Both the position numbers and the translations under genes were made by a program. Under the pieces are notes generated by a model that worked only from the letters and a program-made list of their open reading frames with translations, did no database searches and was not told the origin of the DNA. Positions 58,426 through 64,000 of a stretch of 64,000 nucleotides of DNA are shown piece by piece. Position 1 is the stretch's first letter. Every line of letters starts with the position of its first letter. The stretch comes from Carettochelys insculpta (Eukaryota > Chordata > Testudines > Carettochelyidae), in contig NC_134144.1 of assembly GCF_033958435.1 (NCBI RefSeq), forward strand, positions 8,426,010-8,490,009, read 5' to 3'.

Positions 58426-59814
58426 AAATGGGAATGGTTGTCATCCTTAATCTAGGAGAGCAGCTTCATTTCTGAATTTAATTTCAAGATAATTGGCATT
58501 AACTTGCTGAGTCTCAAACAATTGTCTTTAATTTTTGGAAGTGAGAGTAATGGCATAAAATAGGGCGTGGTGTTCTTCGACTTAAATTGAACCAGTTAGC
58601 CCAAAAGGGCAGATGTGGTGGTTGTTCCTACTGGGGCTGTACTGTGTGTGCAAAACCATAAACAGCTTTTGTCCCGTTCTCTACTAGGCAGCGTTTCCAA
58701 CTGAAAAAATTTGCAATTGTGTTAGTCCTGCACTGGGAGAGCAACCAATAAGGAGGTGAATTTAGTATTTCACCTTTTCCCATTTCTTCCACGCCTGTTC
58801 TCTCTCCTCTCCAACTTCTCCCACTGGAAGTTCTCCCATAGGCCTGAAGTAATTGTTGTGTTTTTGTACGATTTCCGGAAGGCAAATATGAGAGAGACTT
58901 GGACCCTCACAACCAAGTATATTTGCATTGTCATGCCCCCACAGAGGCCTTATTCGTAGACCAGGATCCTGTTGACATAAATAAAAATATGATCCCTCGC
59001 CTTTGGGCTTAATATATCTTCTCTCTTCCATGTATCCTTACTGAGCAATTCTTGGCCCCAGGGCACAACAGCCAATGGGTGCCCTTGCATAAACAAGTTG
59101 CGAATGTGGGCCACCTGAGATTTTGGGCAGCGTTGCGCCTGTTCTGGGTGCTTCTCAGTGAGCTGCCAGCACAGCCAGGGCTTCTGCATGTTCCTGCCAG
59201 TTAGGGTTGCCAGTTGTCTAATCTCACAAATGCAAGGATCCTTGCCTTGCCCCGTCTCTGAAGCTCTGCCCCATGTTCACTCTAATCTCCTTCCCTCCAT
59301 GGTTTGCTCTATCCCCATCCTCACTTGCCCCAGGGTGAGGCGGGGTGGGAGTTTGAGTGTAGGTGGGTGTGAGGGGTCAGGTTTTGCATGTGTGCTTTGG
59401 GCTGAGGAAGGGGGTTCGTGGTATATGAAGGGGTGCAGACTCTGGGAGGAGGTGTGGACTCTAGGAGGGAGTTTGGGTGCTGGCTCAGGGCTGGAGCAGG
59501 AGGGGGTGATGGGGATGAGCCTTGGGTGGCTCCTGAAAGTGATTGCCACATCCCTCTCACAGTATTCCTTGGAGAGGTGTGGGGTCTCTGTGTGAGGTTG
59601 CTGGCAGCTCTCATTGACTGTAGTTCCCTGCCATTGGGAAGTGTGATGTTGCTCCTGCCCCAAGTGAAAACATGTGTTGCATCCCTTTATTCTTTAAAAG
59701 TTCTTTGAAAACTTCCAGCCAGTGTGCAGCAAGGGTCACAGAGGCTGATGCTGTGTTAGTCACTGTTAGGAAAGACATGGAAAATAAAACTAACTGTAAT
59801 AATACCACTGTTTA
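58426..59814 (+). other. ACADL intron 2, nothing recognised
   Basis: Non-coding. Open frames at 59158-59708 and their antisense counterparts show no domain. ACADL exon 3 (expected to begin with Trp-Glu-Lys-type codons after Glu78) was not found. Confidence 0.45.
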
Positions 59815-60415
59815 TCTGCATGGTGTACTCACACTTTGAAGACTGTGTTCAGTTTTGGTCACCCCATCTCAAAACAGATGTAGTGGAACCGAAAAAAGGT
59901 TCAGAGAAGGGCAGCAACAATGATCAAGGATCTAGAGTGGCTTTCGGATGAGCTATAGAGATGAGGCCTAGACGCCTAAGAAAAGGGATGGTTGAAATAG
60001 GAGGGGACTATTACAGAGGCCTATAAAACCATGAAGAATGTGGAAAAAATGAATAGAGAAGTGTTTACCTTTTCATACAGCCCTGAAACCTGTCATCACC
60101 TGATGAAATTAGCAAGAAGCAGATTTAATGCAAAAAAGAAAGTACTTCCTTTACAGAATGCCCAACTAATCCATGGCACTCACTGCCCTCAAGTGAGGTG
60201 ATGGCCAAACGTGTAACATGCTTAAGTTCATGGAGGATAGATCCCGCAGTGACTATTCTCCAGGATGAGCATTGATGTAACCCAGTGCTAGGGGGCAGCC
60301 CTGAACCTCCAACTATGAGAAGCCAGGTGTGGAAGGCAGGTATGAGTCAACCCTGCCCTGTTCTGTATGCTCCCTTGATGCTCGGTATACGTTTCTGTCA
60401 GAGGTGGAATATTGA
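59815..60415 (+). mobile_element. CR1-type LINE 3' fragment
   Basis: GTGTTCAGTTTTGGTCACCC, AGAGAAGGGCAGCAACAATG and ACTATTACAGAGGCCTATAA follow the order of the CR1 ORF2 end and 3' UTR. Frame is broken. Confidence 0.78.
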
Positions 60416-61274
60416 GGGTGGTGGAGTGATAGCCTGATGCAATCTGGCAACTTTTATGTTTTCAATACACCAAGTATGTGTCCTAAAGAACTCGAGTGAG
60501 AGGTTTTCAGAAACACCTAAGTGACTTAGGACCACATGTCCAGTTGACTTCAAAAGCTGTGTCTTCACTGGGCAGGGGTGGGTGGCTGGAAGATGCATTC
60601 TTAACTCAAACTAGCTAACACAAGGTAAAATTCTAGGGAAGATAAATCTTCAGCTTATGTAAAATTTGACCTACTGCCTTGTCTTCCCTAGGATTTTATC
60701 TTACGTTAATAGCATCCTTTTTTTCTCTAGACGATGAGGCCAATCACACTTGTGCACCTCATTTACATACTTTTGAAAAGTTGAATCCTACAGGAAGAAA
60801 GGGGGTGCAATGGTAGTTCAGAGTAAGTAGTTGCAGGGGACACGGACAGGTGGATGTGTATGTTAGCAGATGAAGGCCTTGTGGAAAAAATGATTTTTTA
60901 GGATTGATTTTGGAGGTAGAAAAGCTCATTGCAGAGGTTGCTTTGAACGGCGCTCCAAATGACTGAAAAACAAAGGGAGTGTTTGGGAAGGAAGCTCGTG
61001 TGGGCTGTCTGAGGGGGAGGTGAGAGTGAGGAGAAGTTTGAATTGACTGGCTGAACAGCCCTTGGTGCATGTTTCTGTGAGGCTGTGGTCCCTGAACTTT
61101 TTACTTTGCATGTCTCCTGCCCGTAATGTTCTCCGTTTCTCTCCCTCCCCCATAGCTATGGCTGGGAATGGGATTACGGTCAGGGCTGAGTCACGGCTGT
61201 GTTGGGACGCTGGAAGTAAGAGCTGCAGTTAGGGCTGATGCTGGAGTTGTGGCTGGGGGCAAGGGAGGGTGGAC

Positions 61275-61622
61275 CAGTGTTTCTCAACCTTTTAAAGTAC
61301 CCCCACGCTTCTCTTAGGTGGGTTTGAAACAATTGCCATTCAACCTGTCCAGATGACTGTACCCTTTTTTGGGAGCCAGATTCGTTCTGCGTACCACCAA
61401 GTTACACCTCACTTATCAAATAATGAATTGCAATTGAAATATTGTATGTGCATTTCAGCATACGGCAAATGAAGCAGTAAAATCAAGTCATGGTCTGAAT
61501 GAACTTTTGGACTGTACTGACCTTAGTAGTGTTTTTTATGTCACTTGTTGTACAACTGGGTAAATAGCTAGAAGAGTCGATGTAGCCCCCAGGGTAATTG
61601 TACCCCTGGTTGAGAAACATTG
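61275..61622 (+). mobile_element. hAT-like non-autonomous element, shorter copy
   Basis: CAGTGTTTCTCAACCTTTT and TGGTTGAGAAACATTG are inverted ends. Flanks GGGTGGAC and GGCTGGCC agree at six of eight. About 140 bp shorter than the copy at 49929. Confidence 0.82.
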
Positions 61623-62004
61623 GGCTGGCCAATAGCTAGGAGCAGAACTGGAAGTGGAGCCGAGGCCAGAAGTGAGTTGCGATGGGGAGTTTTACTGGGG
61701 CAGAGGCAGGATGGATGATGGTCCCGTCTCACCCCATGGGGCCTGGCCTGACTCCCCCTTTCCATCGTACATTCCTCTGCCCTCCCCTGGGTTGGTGCCC
61801 TACAGTTTGCAGACCACTGCACTAAGAAGTCATATATATATGCTGTCAATGAAGATGGATTCATCCTTTAAGTTTAAGCTAATAATCTAAGAAAAGTATC
61901 ACAGAAAGAACTAGGAATGTGGGGATCTGTCTTCTAGAAAGTGCATTACACGACAAAATATAGCATCTTGCTTTTGCAAAAAGTCTCTTTGATATTTCTT
62001 CTAA

Positions 62005-62309
62005 TACAGGTTGAACTTGTGTAGTCTGACCAGTGCTGAATGAGAGTATTTGCTGGACATCCAATATTATCTGGCAGTATTACCAACACTTCCACTGCGT
62101 ACTGGGCTCTGAGAAGCAAATTTGGGGTAAATTACAGCTAAATAACAGCACAGAACACTGAGAGCCAGAACGGGTGGCTAAACAAACTTTATGGGACCAC
62201 GGGAAATTTGGCCACATCCATGATTTTTGAACATCCAGCTAACTAAAATTGTGCTGGATTACGGATGCTGCCAGATGAGTGTGCTGGACTAGAGCACTTC
62301 ACCTTGTAC
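62005..62309 (+). mobile_element. TIR DNA transposon, ACAGGTTGAACC family
   Basis: TACAGGTTGAACTTGTGTAG and GGACTAGAGCACTTCACC ends; interior AATAACAGCACAGAACACTG is identical in kind to the 12299 copy. Confidence 0.75.
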
Positions 62310-62584
62310 TTTATCTGGCCAACACAGATTACTTGGTCAGTGAAGAGTTTGCTGCTTATACTTCACATCCATTTCATTTGCTGCTAATAAAAGGCCTCTG
62401 AATTAGTCTGTGTGGCTGAAAAGATGGGTCTTGCATGGCAGCCTGAATACCATCTAGCTTTGAGTCTGTAGGACAGCATCAGGGAGAAAGTTCCACAGAT
62501 AGGGAACCTCTGCCATGGGTCCCCAGTTCTCCTTCTGCGTTAAAATCTAAAGACTATCACCATAATCAATAATTCCAGTCATTG

Positions 62585-64000
62585 AAAAGAAATGTGCTGC
62601 ACTCCTGGAGTACAAACGCTCACTGAGCCAGAGTACCTAGCAAGCACTTAGAGCGGCCAGAAGAACAGTACAGCAGACAGCCAGGCGCTGTGCCAACAAC
62701 CACTGGCTCCAGTTATGCAGCAGCATCCAGACCTGTGCTGACTTTGGTAATCTCAGAGGAATGTACGAGGGTATGAAGAAGGCATTAGGACCCACCCAGA
62801 ACAAGATGGCACCTGTGAAATCCAAATCTGGTGAAGTCATCGCTGACGAAGCCAAACAGATGGCGCGCTGGGTTGAGCACTACTCCGAGCTGTACTCACG
62901 CGAGAATGTTGTGGTTGACGCAGCCCTCGATGCCGTCGAGCTCCTACCAGTAATAGACAAACTGGATCAGGAACCGACTGTGGATGAACTGAAGAGAGCC
63001 ATCGACAGCATTGCAGCAGGAAAGGCCCCTGGCCAGGATGGTATACCACCACAGGTAATCAAGTGTGCCACGGACGCACTCCTGGAACCCCTACATGAGC
63101 TACTGTGCCTGTGCTGGAAAGAGGGTGAGGTTCCACAGGATATGCGCAATGTAACATTTTAACGTTGTATAAGAACAAAGGAGACAGAAGTGACTGCAAC
63201 AACTACCGTGGAATCTCCCTCCTAAGCGTCACTGGTAAACTGTTCGCTCGCATCATCCTTGGCAGACTCCAGAAGATTGCTGAGAGGGTGTACCCCGAAT
63301 CGCAGTGCGGATTCCATGCAGAGAGGTCTACCGTTGACATGGTCTTCTCTCTAAGGCAGCTGCAGGAGAAGTGCAGGGAGCAGAGGAAGCCACTCTACAT
63401 AGCCTTCATCAACCTGACCAAGGCCTTTGACTTGGTCAGCAGGGATGGTCTGTTCAAACTGCTCCACAAGACAGGCTGTCCTCCACGGTTACTCAGGATG
63501 ATCCAGTCGTTCCACGAAGACATGAGAGGAACCATCCAATATGACGGCGCATTATCGGATGCTTTCAGAATCAGGAGCGGCGTCAAACAAGGATGCGTGC
63601 TTGCTCCAACATTGTTTGGGATCTTCTTCGCACTCCTCCTGAAGCATGCCTTTGGATCTTCAACAGAGGGCATCTTGCTGCACACAAGATCTGATGGGAA
63701 GCTGTTTAATCTTGCAAGGCTGAAAGCTAAGTCTAAGGTGCGGGAAGTCCTCATCGGAGACATGCTGTTCGCAGACGATGCTGCTGTAGTGTCTCACACA
63801 GAAGACCAGCTTCAAAAACTGCTGGATCAGTTCTCCAAAGTGTGCAAGGACTTTGGGCTTACCATCAGCCTAAAGAAGACAAACGTACTCAGTCAGGATG
63901 TTGCTGAATCCCCATCAATCAGCATTGACAACTATACGTTAGAGGTCGTCCACGAGTTCATTTACCTCGGGCCCACCATCACTGACACCCTGTCGTTGGA
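62585..64000 (+). mobile_element. Non-LTR retrotransposon, reverse transcriptase region, 5' truncated, runs off the window
   Basis: Encodes the pre-RT linker and most of a reverse transcriptase of a LINE type common in fish and invertebrates. The first part reads SIAAGKAPGQDGIPPQVIK in the 62761 frame. After a one-base frameshift at about 63150-63165 it continues CNNYRGISLLSVTGKL, IAFINLTKAFDLVSRDGL, RSGVKQGCVLAPTLFGIFFA and FADDAA (63768-63785), open to the last base. An in-frame TAG at 62638-62640 is a second defect. The endonuclease is not present upstream, so the copy is 5' truncated. It is better preserved than the other LINEs here, which suggests a younger insertion. Clade not assigned. 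Confidence 0.93.
62641..64000 (+). pseudogene. Reverse transcriptase ORF, frameshifted
   Basis: Catalytic FADD box present. Two lesions: the TAG just upstream and the single frameshift, placed between DMRNV and LYKNKGD. From 63165 to 64000 no stop interrupts the frame (about 278 codons). Sits in ACADL intron 2, same strand as the gene. Confidence 0.88.

Noticed and set aside
60276..60300. Possible third CTCF site (GCTAGGGGGCAGCC)
   Set aside because: The CCA at the start of the core is replaced by GTG; too weak, and inside a CR1 fragment.
56517..64000. Search for ACADL exon 3
   Set aside because: No acceptor followed by the conserved Trp-Glu-Lys region of the enzyme was seen; exon 3 is taken to lie beyond 64000.
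1..64000. CRISPR arrays, operons, tRNA and rRNA genes
   Set aside because: None seen. Regular repeats here are minisatellites and TIR elements of a vertebrate genome, and tRNA-like sequence is confined to SINE heads.

Overview
The window is vertebrate nuclear DNA, very probably from a turtle. Coding sequence makes up about 1% of it and lies in short exons with canonical GT/AG junctions. The remainder is intron and intergenic DNA packed with interspersed repeats. The turtle assignment rests on several tRNA-headed SINE copies of the type known from cryptodiran turtles, CR1 LINE fragments, and many palindromic Harbinger-like MITEs whose ends read like GGCTATGTCTACAC and which are flanked by 3-bp duplications, usually TTA. 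The species cannot be told from the sequence.

Two genes lie head to tail on the + strand, in the same order as the MYL1-ACADL neighbourhood of other amniotes. MYL1 (fast skeletal myosin essential light chain) is complete. The MLC1f isoform uses exons at 7931-8068, 21587-21614, 24874-25017, 27696-27869, 29111-29188 and 29828-29856 (196 aa). The MLC3f isoform starts from an internal promoter with ATG 20513-20515, adds the 25-nt exon 21299-21323, and then shares the remaining exons (150 aa). A non-coding last exon begins at 30696. About 1.2 kb past the polyadenylation signals, some 24 kb from the MLC1f start, a cluster of three strong E-boxes marks a candidate for the known MYL1 3' muscle enhancer.

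ACADL (mitochondrial long-chain acyl-CoA dehydrogenase) begins in a CpG island. Only exon 1 (48611-48681) and exon 2 (56355-56516) fall in the window; the rest of the gene lies beyond 64000. A strong CTCF motif sits 28 bp upstream of the ACADL ATG, and a second one in the opposite orientation lies at 42678-42693. Together they suggest a boundary between the muscle-specific gene and the housekeeping gene.

Layout: 1-7600, intergenic DNA with nested MITEs, a minisatellite-bearing DNA transposon, a SINE and other repeats. 7600-31200, MYL1 with MITEs, hAT-like elements, a Tigger-like element and a LINE remnant in its introns. 31200-48200, intergenic DNA with the enhancer candidate, two CR1 insertions (one carrying a SINE with a clear target duplication), and more MITEs and DNA transposons. 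48200-56516, ACADL promoter, exon 1, intron 1 and exon 2. 56517-64000, ACADL intron 2, which holds a 381-bp palindrome just past exon 2 and a fairly well preserved non-LTR reverse transcriptase running off the window end.

I found no RNA genes, no CRISPR array and no sign of a new protein-coding system. The notable material is the dual-promoter exon logic of MYL1, the candidate boundary and enhancer sequences, and the repeat architecture.
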